Shown: in pieces, positions 1 through 6,919 of the stretch | How the letters are laid out: each line of letters begins with the position of its first letter | Numbering within the stretch: position 1 is the first letter of the stretch | Origin: Lachnospiraceae bacterium UBA7598 | GTDB lineage: Bacteria; Bacillota; Clostridia; Lachnospirales; Lachnospiraceae | Direction of reading: 5' to 3' | Assembly (NCBI GenBank): GCA_002474415.1 | Contig: DLQV01000251.1 | Location: forward strand, 3,224 to 19,700 | Length of the DNA: 16,477 nucleotides | Notes under the pieces: generated by a model | Seen by the model: only the letters and a program-made list of their open reading frames with translations | What the model was told of the DNA's origin: nothing | The model's database searches: none | Position numbers and translations under genes: made by a program

Positions 1-1506
1 CTCCCGCAGTTCTTCCTGCTTTCGGTCCGGAAGCACCACATGAAATTCATCTCCTCCGACCCGCGCAATTGTCAAAGCCCTCGGAAACGCCTCCCTCAGA
101 ACCGATGCGAAACTGCGCAGCAGCGCATCTCCCTTTTCATGCCCATACGTATCATTGTAATACTTTAAAAGATTCAGATCCATGCTGATCAGAGTGAAAT
201 CCGTATCTTCATCCAGCAGTTTTTCAACTACTTCATCGCACTTGCGCCGGTTGCTCAATCCTGTCAGTTCGTCACTGTATGCCATATTTTCAAGCAATTG
301 CTGCTGCGCCTGTTTATATAATCCACGGGAAATTTTCCCGGTATAGTCCAGCAACAATGCCACTACAATAAACAATGCCCCATAACATACGGAACTGGTA
401 TACTCATTTCCTCCAAAATGCACAAAATATTTCTGCACATTGTACCGGATCACTTCAAACAGAATCACAATCAGGATTGCGATCATTCCGATCTGCAGCG
501 CCCTGTCATATTTTCTGCGGCACCGGATATCATCCACCACAATCAGGATAATAAAAAGCAGTTCCAGCGCCATCAGTCCATGACATATTTTCAGTTGCTG
601 CGGAAGATGCACCAGATTCAATTCCTGTAACACGAAAGCAGCCACAAAAAACAGACTCTGCGCGGCAAGTAAAATCTGGTAGAAAATACGAAACCCTTTC
701 TTTCTCGTTTTATCTGTCACTGACGGATAAAAATATAACATCAGAGGCAATGCTCCCGCATACAGCGTCAGATATTCCATATATGCTTTTGCCTTCAGAT
801 TCTGGGTAAAATATATGATCAGATTATTATTGCACAGTGTCCATCCACCGAGTAACAGGGAAAACAATGCAACCCAGAACAGCCGCACGTACACCCGGTT
901 CTGTATACTTGCGACCATCGAAACACCTGCCATAAGGATACCAAACACGATCAGTGACATCGAAATAGCAAGCCGGAATCTGTTTTGCACAAGGGATTCC
1001 TGTATCAATGTTCCTTCATTTCCCAGAAGCATCGAACTGATTCCGTTAAATGCGCTGTTTTCCGAAACCGTCAGGGTAATCTGCAATGTTTTCCCCAGAT
1101 AGTCATTCGGGAATTCAATGTAATGTACCCCGTATCCAAGCATCTTACCCTCTTTAAAATCTTTCTGTCCATACGAATAGATGAGCGTATTATTCATATG
1201 GACTTCGATTTTTGTATGAATAAACTCACAGCGCAGCACCGGATTCACACCCTTGTAATGTTCCGTCATATGATGGGAAAGCGTCACAACATCTCCCTTA
1301 TTCGTCATGGGAAATGTAAATTTGCTGAGTGTTACATTTGTATATGTTTTTTCATTTATCGTCACATCCCAATGCCGATCCAGAGTAACACCTCTGTCGT
1401 AATATTTCTGACCACCCGTAAACACAAATAACGGGATAACCACAGCCAGAAGAATCATCAGCATAAGAAAGAACATCCCTATGTTTTTCTTCTCAATCTT
1501 TTTCAT
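1..1506 (-). CDS. Membrane-bound diguanylate cyclase with extracellular sensor (3' end cut by window edge)
   Basis: Predicted to make cyclic di-GMP from two GTP at the inner face of the membrane. Translating the minus strand from 1506 gives 502 visible residues: an N-terminal membrane helix (about 10-30), an extracellular beta-rich domain (about 31-195) resembling 7TMR-DISM-type sensors, several membrane helices (about 200-400), then a GGDEF domain from about 415. The catalytic RVGGDEF motif is at residues 482-488 (bases 43-57). The usual RxxD inhibitory site just before it is absent (PRAL at that position), so classical product inhibition may be missing. The start at 1506 (MKKIEKKN) is chosen because AAGGG lies 7 nt upstream; in-frame ATGs at 1539, 1551 and 1557 lack as good a site. 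The C-terminal part of the GGDEF domain, and anything beyond it, lies outside the window. No convincing promoter was found upstream. The signal sensed is unknown. Confidence 0.9.
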   Translation of the reverse strand, partial: MKKIEKKNIGMFFLMLMILLAVVIPLFVFTGGQKYYDRGVTLDRHWDVTINEKTYTNVTLSKFTFPMTNKGDVVTLSHHMTEHYKGVNPVLRCEFIHTKIEVHMNNTLIYSYGQKDFKEGKMLGYGVHYIEFPNDYLGKTLQITLTVSENSAFNGISSMLLGNEGTLIQESLVQNRFRLAISMSLIVFGILMAGVSMVASIQNRVYVRLFWVALFSLLLGGWTLCNNNLIIYFTQNLKAKAYMEYLTLYAGALPLMLYFYPSVTDKTRKKGFRIFYQILLAAQSLFFVAAFVLQELNLVHLPQQLKICHGLMALELLFIILIVVDDIRCRRKYDRALQIGMIAILIVILFEVIRYNVQKYFVHFGGNEYTSSVCYGALFIVVALLLDYTGKISRGLYKQAQQQLLENMAYSDELTGLSNRRKCDEVVEKLLDEDTDFTLISMDLNLLKYYNDTYGHEKGDALLRSFASVLREAFPRALTIARVGGDEFHVVLPDRKQEELRE

Positions 1507-1610
1507 TTCCAGACCCTTTTTACACCATCTGTTTTCCATGCCGGTTTCCATCAGCATAACGTTATTTTATCACAATTTTTTTGTTTTTTATACACAGAAT
1601 ACACGCTTAT

Positions 1611-1647
1611 AAAAAGAAAAGCCCTGCGGCCGGTAAAACCGCAGGGC
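1611..1647 (-). terminator. Rho-independent terminator of the alcohol dehydrogenase gene
   Basis: A perfect 9 bp GC-rich stem (GCCCTGCGG at 1621-1629 pairing with CCGCAGGGC at 1639-1647) has a 9 nt loop. Read on the minus strand it is followed directly by a T-rich run (complement of 1611-1620). It lies 40 bp after the dehydrogenase stop codon and separates that gene from the downstream diguanylate cyclase. Confidence 0.9.
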
Positions 1648-1686
1648 AATTTTCTATAACTATGGTATAACGCTTATCCTTTGTGT

Positions 1687-2904
1687 TTAAAAATCTACAT
1701 CGATATCGTAGTAACAGCACTTTAAGAGTTTCTCCATCTCCTCCTGACTTGGCTGTCTTGGATTGGAACCTGTGCAGGCGTCAAGGATTGCATTGGCAGC
1801 AATCTCCGGAAGTCTCTCTAAGAATACCTCCTCCGGTACAAAGCCCTGCTCGGTCGGGAAGCTGTCTGCGCCGTAGTTTTTGATGCAGTGCGGAATGTTC
1901 AGATCATCGTTCATCTTGCGCAGATGTGCGATCAGAAGTTCCACCTTTTCATCCAGTGTGTTTCCGCCAAGTTTCATGAAATCTGCAATCTCGCCGTAAC
2001 GTTTCTTTGCCGTCTCATCCTTTGCATTAAATGCGATAACCTTCGGCAGATACATCGCATTGGCTGCGCCGTGGATGATGTGTGCGCCATAATCCGCAAA
2101 CGCTGCACCTGTCTTATGTGCCATGGAATGTACAATACCAAGAAGTGCATTGGAAAATGCCATACCGGCCAGACACTGTGCATTGTGCATGGAATCTCTC
2201 TTTTCCATATCCCCGTTGTAAGACGGGATCAGATCACTCTGGATCATCTTAATCGCATGGAGTGCAAGCGGATCGGTAAAATCGCAGTTCGCCGTGGAAA
2301 CATATGCCTCGATGGCATGTGTCATTGCATCCATTCCGGTATGTGCCACCAGTTTCTGCGGCATGGTCTCTGCCAGCTCCGGATCAACGATCGCAACATC
2401 CGGTGTAATCTCAAAATCTGCGATCGGATACTTGATACCCTTCTCATAATCTGTAATGATGGAAAAAGCAGTAACTTCTGTTGCCGTTCCGGAAGTCGAG
2501 GAAATCGCACAGAAATGTGCTTTGTTGCGCAATGCCGGAATGCCGAATACCTTGCACATATCCTCGAAAGTAATGTCCGGATACTCATATTTGATCCACA
2601 TTGCTTTTGCCGCATCAATCGGAGAACCACCGCCCATGGCAACAATCCAGTCCGGCTCAAACTCCTGCATAACGGCCGCACCTTTCATAACGGTCTCAAC
2701 AGATGGATCCGGCTCAATGCCCTCGAAAAGCTTTACTTCCATCCCTGCTTCCTTTAAATAATCTTCTGCTTTCTGAAGGAAACCAAATCGTTTCATCGAG
2801 CCGCCGCCCACGCAGATGAGTGCTTTCTTTCCTTTGAATGTTTTCAGGGCTTCGAGTGCTCCCTTTCCATGGTATAAATCTCTCGGTAATGTAAATCTTG
2901 CCAT
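1687..2904 (-). CDS. Iron-containing (group III) alcohol dehydrogenase
   Basis: An NAD(P)H-dependent, metal-dependent alcohol dehydrogenase/aldehyde reductase of 405 residues, close to the usual length for the family; in anaerobes these normally recycle reduced cofactor by making alcohols. Visible features (numbered from the chosen start): nucleotide-binding GGGSPIDAAKA at about 91-101, the metal-ligand segment TGMDAMTHAIEAY with D192 and H196, then HSMAH (H259, H263) and the HGAAN histidine (H278). The spacing from H259 to H278 is five residues longer than in FucO (my recollection of that sequence), so this belongs to a different subgroup. A GTG at 2919 is in frame, but it overlaps the GGAGG ribosome binding site that sits 8 nt before the ATG at 2904, so 2904 is the start. 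It has its own promoter (3066-3094), a long leader and a strong terminator, so it is probably monocistronic. The substrate cannot be read from sequence; butanol-type dehydrogenase is one possibility. Confidence 0.93.
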   Translation of the reverse strand: MARFTLPRDLYHGKGALEALKTFKGKKALICVGGGSMKRFGFLQKAEDYLKEAGMEVKLFEGIEPDPSVETVMKGAAVMQEFEPDWIVAMGGGSPIDAAKAMWIKYEYPDITFEDMCKVFGIPALRNKAHFCAISSTSGTATEVTAFSIITDYEKGIKYPIADFEITPDVAIVDPELAETMPQKLVAHTGMDAMTHAIEAYVSTANCDFTDPLALHAIKMIQSDLIPSYNGDMEKRDSMHNAQCLAGMAFSNALLGIVHSMAHKTGAAFADYGAHIIHGAANAMYLPKVIAFNAKDETAKKRYGEIADFMKLGGNTLDEKVELLIAHLRKMNDDLNIPHCIKNYGADSFPTEQGFVPEEVFLERLPEIAANAILDACTGSNPRQPSQEEMEKLLKCCYYDIDVDF

Positions 2905-3059
2905 ATAAAAAACCTCCACATACTATGTAAATCATTTCGGCTTTCACGGTTGTTTCCGGTGCTTTCCACGGTGAAAGTTTCAACGCCCGTCTTCCACTGT
3001 TCCGCCTCTGTTATTAGACATATTGCACAAAAATTCGACCGTTATGTGCCTGTAACTAT
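2905..3059 (-). promoter_or_regulatory. Long 5' leader of the alcohol dehydrogenase mRNA with alternative pairings
   Basis: If transcription starts near 3059, as the predicted promoter implies, the leader is about 155 nt. On the minus strand it carries three related A-rich units (CACCGTGGAAAG, CACCGGAAAC, AACCGTGAAAG) between about 2941 and 2975. CTTTCAC (complement of 2971-2977) can pair with GTGAAAG (complement of 2941-2947), while CTTTC can instead pair with the nearer GGAAAG. The GGAGG site and start codon follow. No known riboswitch class was recognised. Confidence 0.35.
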
Positions 3060-3065
3060 GCATTT

Positions 3066-3094
3066 ATTCTACCATTAAAGGGAGGAAATTTCAA
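3066..3094 (-). promoter_or_regulatory. Sigma-A promoter of the alcohol dehydrogenase gene
   Basis: On the minus strand, TTGAAA (complement of 3089-3094), a 17 bp spacer and TAGAAT (complement of 3066-3071), with an extended -10 TG one base before the -10 box. It stands back-to-back with the marR promoter, the two -35 boxes being 16 bp apart. Confidence 0.7.
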
Positions 3095-3110
3095 TTGAAA
3101 ATTACGAACG

Positions 3111-3139
3111 TTGACAAATCTGTTCTCATGTTTTATTAT
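3111..3139 (+). promoter_or_regulatory. Strong sigma-A promoter of the marR-kinase operon
   Basis: Consensus TTGACA (3111-3116), exactly 17 bp spacer, TATTAT (3134-3139). The expected start of transcription, near 3146, falls inside the tandem operator that begins at 3143, which suggests a strong promoter held down by repression. Confidence 0.8.
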
Positions 3140-3142
3140 TTA

Positions 3143-3169
3143 TTAGGTTTCTAACAATTAGAATACTAA
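3143..3169. promoter_or_regulatory. Tandem palindromic operator, probably for the MarR protein
   Basis: Two copies of TTAG-N4-CTAA lie side by side: TTAGGTTTCTAA (3143-3154) and TTAGAATACTAA (3158-3169), 15 bp apart start to start. The inner halves form a third inverted repeat, TTCTAA-CAA-TTAGAA. They begin 3 bp after the -10 box and end 20 bp before the marR start codon. Position and symmetry fit an autorepression site for a dimeric winged-helix regulator; binding by this protein is inferred. Confidence 0.65.
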
Positions 3170-3189
3170 CAAAGGAGACTTTTTATTTT

Positions 3190-3630
3190 ATGAAAGAATC
3201 ACTTCATTATCTTCTGATGTCCGACCATTTCCTGTTTCAGAAATCGCTGGTCGCAAGCGTCAAAGATACCGGACTGACCCCCGGACAGCCAAAAATTCTC
3301 GACTATCTCATCAATCATGACGGGGCAATCCAGCGGGAAATCGCAGTGTCGTGCCATATCGAACCGGCATCACTGACCGCTATTTTAAACGGTATGGAGA
3401 GCAAAGGCTATATTGAGCGCAGAACGGATGGTGGCAACCGCCGCTCCTATCATGTGTACCTTACACCACTCGGCAGAAAATATGCCGACCGGCTCAGCCA
3501 GGAGTTTGCACACATCGAAGCCAAAGCGCTGGAAGGCTTTTCCGATTCCGATGCAAGGTTGTTGCAGGAACTGCTTGGCCGTGTCTATGAAAATATGACA
3601 AAAATTCAGAAAGAAGGAACTCACAAATGA
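3190..3630 (+). CDS. MarR-family transcriptional regulator
   Basis: A 146-residue winged-helix DNA-binding protein, the usual MarR length, expected to act as a dimer. Residues about 31-75 form the DNA-binding helices (LTPGQPKILDYL and the recognition region EPASLTAILNGMESKGYIERR), followed by the basic wing RRTDGGNRRSYHVYLT (77-92) and the LTPLG motif typical of the family. N- and C-terminal helices would form the dimer interface. An AGGAG-type site lies about 12 nt before the ATG. Its TGA overlaps the ATG of the next gene (ATGA, 3627-3630), so the two are translationally coupled. The strong promoter with tandem palindromes on the transcription start suggests autorepression, relieved by an unknown ligand. 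The physical pairing with the membrane/kinase fusion makes that protein the likely main target. Confidence 0.92.
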   Translation: MKESLHYLLMSDHFLFQKSLVASVKDTGLTPGQPKILDYLINHDGAIQREIAVSCHIEPASLTAILNGMESKGYIERRTDGGNRRSYHVYLTPLGRKYADRLSQEFAHIEAKALEGFSDSDARLLQELLGRVYENMTKIQKEGTHK

Positions 3631-4916
3631 AACACTTAAAAGTAAGAATCCCCATGTATTTTATCGGGCTTTTTATTATGACAATCGGCATCGCACTGTC
3701 CGTAAAATCCAACCTCGGTGTATCCCCGGTCAGTTCGATTCCCTACACCATAACCTGTGTCTGGGGCATTGAGATGGGAAAAGCCACGATTCTTTTCCAC
3801 ATTGTACTGGTGCTTATCCAGATTCTGCTGCTTCGCAAAAAGTTCAAACCTGTGCAGCTTCTGCAGATTCTCGTCGGCGTTGTATTCGGATACTTTACCA
3901 CCTTTTGTAATTACATGGTGTCCTATCTTCCGACACCGCACAACCTGGCAATCCGTATCGTGATGGTACTTGCCAGCACAGTATTTGTCGCATTCGGTAT
4001 CTTTTTTTATTTACCGGCAGACCTGATTCCGCTTGCCGGGGAAGGCTGTATGCAGGCGGTTTCCACTGTCACAAACATTGAATTTTCCAAGGTAAAAATC
4101 GGATTTGACTGCACAATGGTTGTTGTCTCCGCCGTTACCTGTCTTGTCATGCTGCACAGTCTCGGAAGTGTCGGTGCCGGCACCATTATTGCCGCTATTC
4201 TGGTCGGAACTTTAGTCGGCATTATCAACCGGGCATTCGGCAGCCAGCGGGATGCACTGCTTGGAAAAAATGAGAACGTTGCTGCCGACTCTGCAACCGG
4301 CTCTGCTTCCAACTATGTCATTACCATCTCCCGTGAGTTCGGAAGCGGCGGCCGCGAGATTGGAAAACAAATTGCCGAACAACTTGGCTTTCATTATTAT
4401 GATTCGGAACTGATCCGGCTTTCCGCGGAAAAAAGCGGATATACCCCGGAGTATGTCGAGCAGAATGAACAGGCGTTAAAAAATCCGGTTCTCCACAATT
4501 TCTTTGCATGGTATGCCGGACCACTGGAACAGGCTGATCTGCCAAAGGTTGACCAGCTTTTCCAGAAAGAAACGGAAGTCATCCGTTCCCTTGCGCAAAA
4601 AGAATCCTGCGTCATCGTCGGCCGGCTGGCAAATTACATATTAAAAGACCATCCCTGTGCTTATCATGTATTTATTTCCGCGGATGCCGCTGCCGAAGCC
4701 GCAAGAGTGGCAGAGCGTGACCATCTTTCCGCGGATGCTGCTGCCGCAAAAGTAAAAAAGGTGAACCACGAGCGTGCGGTTCACTGCAAGCATTTTACAA
4801 AGACGGACTGGGGCAATGTGAAAAATTATGATCTCTGTATCAAATCCGATGATTTCGGAGTGGAGGATACGGCAAAAATTATCAGGGAACTGTTTCAGAA
4901 GAAAATTGGCGTGTGA
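3627..4916 (+). CDS. Fusion of a YczE/DUF6198-like membrane domain with a cytidylate-kinase-like domain
   Basis: A 429-residue two-part protein. Residues 1-205 contain about six membrane helices (roughly 8-26, 53-69, 80-98, 107-128, 160-178, 183-203). The segment GIALSVKSNLGVSPVSSIPY (21-40) resembles the signature of the YczE/YitT-like membrane family, whose function is unsettled. A polar linker (about 206-228) leads to a cytosolic P-loop domain of the cytidylate-kinase-like family: ITISREFGSGGREIGK (232-247) then YYDSELI. The Walker A reads GGREIGK with Q, not S/T, after the lysine, which I believe is common in this family but unlike true CMP kinases. VGRLANYIL (331-339) and the basic segment near 385-395 fit the kinase core. 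Translation is coupled to marR, with AAGGA 8 nt upstream inside the marR end. The real substrate and any transport role are unknown; a nucleotide kinase, a small-molecule kinase or a regulatory NTP-binding domain are all possible. Confidence 0.85.
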   Translation: MKHLKVRIPMYFIGLFIMTIGIALSVKSNLGVSPVSSIPYTITCVWGIEMGKATILFHIVLVLIQILLLRKKFKPVQLLQILVGVVFGYFTTFCNYMVSYLPTPHNLAIRIVMVLASTVFVAFGIFFYLPADLIPLAGEGCMQAVSTVTNIEFSKVKIGFDCTMVVVSAVTCLVMLHSLGSVGAGTIIAAILVGTLVGIINRAFGSQRDALLGKNENVAADSATGSASNYVITISREFGSGGREIGKQIAEQLGFHYYDSELIRLSAEKSGYTPEYVEQNEQALKNPVLHNFFAWYAGPLEQADLPKVDQLFQKETEVIRSLAQKESCVIVGRLANYILKDHPCAYHVFISADAAAEAARVAERDHLSADAAAAKVKKVNHERAVHCKHFTKTDWGNVKNYDLCIKSDDFGVEDTAKIIRELFQKKIGV

Positions 4917-4919
4917 CAT

Positions 4920-4942
4920 AAAAACTGGAGGCTTTTGCCTCC
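4920..4942 (-). terminator. Hairpin between convergent operons, best fit to the toxin-antitoxin operon
   Basis: A perfect 6 bp stem GGAGGC (4927-4932)/GCCTCC (4937-4942) with a 4 nt loop. On the minus strand it is followed two bases later by five T (complement of 4920-4924), a good rho-independent terminator for the toxin gene. On the plus strand the downstream T-run is weak, so stopping of the kinase operon is less certain though plausible. Confidence 0.65.
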
Positions 4943-4958
4943 CGGAAATCCCGTTTAA

Positions 4959-5288
4959 TTACAAATCATACTTATCTCTTCTTTTTGCTGCCTCATTATA
5001 AACCTGTTCATCCGTTCTGGCAGAAACAACAATAATTTTCATAACTCCGTCCACTCTCTCAACCTTATAGACAACCCGTATCCCCAAATCTCTGAACTTT
5101 ATCTTCATAAGATTGGTAAGGTTTGTTCCACTTTTATTACCCAATGGTTTTCCATATCCACCTTCCCTCACTGACAACGGATTCTGGCTGACTTTTCTAA
5201 TTCCTTTTAACACCTGTATCTGAGCTGAATGGTCAAGTTTTTTCATATCCTTTTCCGCTTCCTCTAAAAACTCAATACTCCATATCAT
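4959..5288 (-). CDS. RelE/ParE-family toxin of a type II toxin-antitoxin pair
   Basis: A 109-residue small basic protein with the family layout: an N-terminal helical part (FLEEAEKDMKKL, 7-18) followed by a beta-sheet core (LMKIKFRDLGIRVVYKVE, 60-77; MKIIVVSA, 83-90) and a C-terminal RTDEQVYNEAAKRR helix. RelE members cut mRNA at the ribosome and ParE members inhibit gyrase; sequence alone does not say which applies here. The start codon overlaps the stop of the antitoxin gene (5285-5288), the normal order antitoxin then toxin. Both genes look AT-richer than the flanking genes, consistent with a mobile module, but no flanking repeats were seen. Confidence 0.85.
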   Translation of the reverse strand: MIWSIEFLEEAEKDMKKLDHSAQIQVLKGIRKVSQNPLSVREGGYGKPLGNKSGTNLTNLMKIKFRDLGIRVVYKVERVDGVMKIIVVSARTDEQVYNEAAKRRDKYDL

Positions 5289-5608
5289 TCGATATCTGCA
5301 TCCTCCGCTTCCAAAAGCTCTGCTTCACTGATACCCAAATGTTTCATCACTGAATCATACGAAACAGTCTCTTTATTCCCGTTATCATCCAAACGTTTAT
5401 TTGCTTCCAATAAAAGAAAATAATCTTCCTCAATCTCCGTTAATCTTGTATACTCTTCGGGTGACAGAATAATTGCAGAAGGCTGGTTATTTTTTAAAAC
5501 AATCAGTTCTTTTTCGGAACGAAGTCTATCAAATATCTTTGCAGCCTGCCCTTTGTTGAATTGTGAAATTGGAACAAGACTCTGTAAAAAATCAGATGCA
5601 ATTGCCAT
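5285..5608 (-). CDS. Phd/YefM-family antitoxin
   Basis: A 107-residue antitoxin predicted to bind and neutralise the adjacent RelE/ParE toxin and to repress the operon. The N-terminal domain carries the Phd/YefM pattern: VPISQFNKGQAAKIFDRL, then ELIVLKNNQPSAIILSPEEY at about 34-53. The acidic C-terminal tail (SEAELLEAEDADIE) is the expected toxin-wrapping segment. An in-frame ATG at 5623 would give five more residues, but it overlaps the GGAGG ribosome binding site that serves the ATG at 5608, so 5608 is taken as the start. Own promoter at 5641-5669. The overlap with the toxin couples their translation. Confidence 0.87.
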   Translation of the reverse strand: MAIASDFLQSLVPISQFNKGQAAKIFDRLRSEKELIVLKNNQPSAIILSPEEYTRLTEIEEDYFLLLEANKRLDDNGNKETVSYDSVMKHLGISEAELLEAEDADIE

Positions 5609-5640
5609 AACAGACACCTCCATTGTTTAATTTCACTTAT

Positions 5641-5669
5641 ATTATATGCAGGAACAAGCCAAGAATCAA
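5641..5669 (-). promoter_or_regulatory. Sigma-A promoter of the toxin-antitoxin operon
   Basis: On the minus strand, TTGATT (complement of 5664-5669), a 17 bp spacer and a perfect TATAAT (complement of 5641-5646), about 33 bp before the antitoxin start. AT-rich near-palindromic sequence around the -10 box could be the autoregulatory operator, but no clear symmetrical site stands out. Confidence 0.7.
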
Positions 5670-5672
5670 TAT

Positions 5673-5699
5673 AAAAATTGTATTATTTTCCTTATAATA
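5673..5699 (-). terminator. Weak AT-rich hairpin after the anti-sigma gene
   Basis: A 6 bp all-AT stem (TATTAT 5681-5686 with ATAATA 5694-5699) followed on the minus strand by a T-run (complement of 5673-5677). It is in the right place to end the sigma/anti-sigma operon, but the stem is unstable and read-through into the toxin-antitoxin operon is possible. Confidence 0.3.
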
Positions 5700-5719
5700 T
5701 TCATTATTATTTATTGTTC

Positions 5720-6919
5720 TTATTTCATGTTCACAGGACAATACACGGTATATGTATACGTTCCATCCTCATTTTTCACAATGGTATCCCCAAATGTTCC
5801 CGCAAGCGTTCCATCGGAAGAGAATGCAAGGACCGTCTCAACACCAGTTTCTTCCGGCAATGTTTTTATGCTGTAATCTGCCACCTCAGCATCCGACTGC
5901 ACATGAATATTGTTGTCTGCATCCGGTGTGTAAGTCTCCTGCCATAAAGTTTTGGCATGTTGCCTGATATACTCCTGTGCCTCCTCTGTTGATAGCGTAC
6001 CAAGTTTTGTCAATTTCTGCACCCATTCATTTGCAAGCGCACTTTCCTCTGAAGTCTGTTTACTATCTGTGACAATACTTTCTTCATCCGTTTTGGTCTG
6101 CGTATTCTCCCTTGCATCGTTTTGAACAAAATAAGCCTTCGCTGCTGCATCGTCCGCTTTTGATTTATCCAGAGGAAGGACAAACAGTGCTTTCAGCCCG
6201 TCATACGATTGGTTGACCGTATAATCCCCCGTCGTCCCGTCCATCGCAAATGCCTGCGCTTCCTGTCCAAAACTTTCAACCACGCCGATGTAGACACCCA
6301 TATCTGCAAAAATCTCCAGATTGTCGCACTCTAAAATCTGATACTGCACACCGTCCTGCACAAATGCCTGTGCCCCCGCGCTCAACGTACCGTTGTTGAC
6401 ATCAACCAAACGTTCGCCATGGATCAGTGGTGATACACAAAAAGTCTGGTAATCGTCATCCATTATCCCCGGCATGGGCTTTCCATCCCCTCTCTCAATT
6501 GCCACTACAACATAAGTTTTCTCTTTACTTATCTCCGTCCGGCTTTCCTTCGGTGCTGCCGAAGAAAGATTCTTCCCGGAAACAATTCCCATAAGTGTGA
6601 CATCATAGCCCGCAGATTTCTGCGTCTCATTAACCAGAATTGCATCTTTGCTTTCAAATGCTTTTGCCAGTGCGCCATCCTCCGTCATCCGGTCTGCCAC
6701 CTGTGAAGGGGTGAGATAACGGTATGCGGCGTATACCGATATTGAACCGACCGCCAGTATTGCTATCGTTGCCGCTGCTGCCACGCTGGAACGGAATGTT
6801 GTTTTATGCTTCATAGTCTGTGTCTCCTTTGCCTTTTTTAAAATTTCTGCATTCAGGCGTTCTTCTGGAACACAGTCGGAAATAAGATTTTGTTTTAACC
6901 ACTCATCCAGTTCTCTCAT
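5720..6919 (-). CDS. Probable membrane anti-sigma factor, partner of the ECF sigma factor
   Basis: A 399-residue single-pass membrane protein. Residues 1-40 (MRELDEWLKQ onward) are a short cytosolic helical region of the kind that holds an ECF sigma factor; residues about 44-66 are hydrophobic and form the one membrane helix; the remaining 330 residues are extracytoplasmic. This outer part has a first domain (about 67-265), a charged, low-complexity linker (about 270-295), and a second domain that ends with a beta-rich segment (about 350-399). The outer N-terminal part may match the DUF4179-type domain found in Firmicute anti-sigma factors (recollection, not searched). The gene starts inside the sigma gene (ATGA overlap, 6916-6919), with GGAGG 10 nt upstream, the standard sigma then anti-sigma arrangement. 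Release of the sigma factor would follow sensing of an envelope signal, possibly by proteolysis. The signal is unknown. Confidence 0.72.
   Translation of the reverse strand: MRELDEWLKQNLISDCVPEERLNAEILKKAKETQTMKHKTTFRSSVAAAATIAILAVGSISVYAAYRYLTPSQVADRMTEDGALAKAFESKDAILVNETQKSAGYDVTLMGIVSGKNLSSAAPKESRTEISKEKTYVVVAIERGDGKPMPGIMDDDYQTFCVSPLIHGERLVDVNNGTLSAGAQAFVQDGVQYQILECDNLEIFADMGVYIGVVESFGQEAQAFAMDGTTGDYTVNQSYDGLKALFVLPLDKSKADDAAAKAYFVQNDARENTQTKTDEESIVTDSKQTSEESALANEWVQKLTKLGTLSTEEAQEYIRQHAKTLWQETYTPDADNNIHVQSDAEVADYSIKTLPEETGVETVLAFSSDGTLAGTFGDTIVKNEDGTYTYTVYCPVNMK

Noticed and set aside
985..1431. Plus-strand open frame of 148 codons
   Set aside because: Antisense to the membrane part of the diguanylate cyclase, whose frame runs without stops from 1506 to the window edge.
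1888..2757. Long plus-strand open frame of 289 codons
   Set aside because: It lies wholly antisense to the alcohol dehydrogenase, is rich in Cys and His as expected of a shadow frame, has no ribosome binding site and matches no family.
3000..3060. Possible Rex (redox) operator before the alcohol dehydrogenase
   Set aside because: Only a TTGTGCAA-like half is present; no TTGTTAA-N4-TTAACAA-type symmetry was found.
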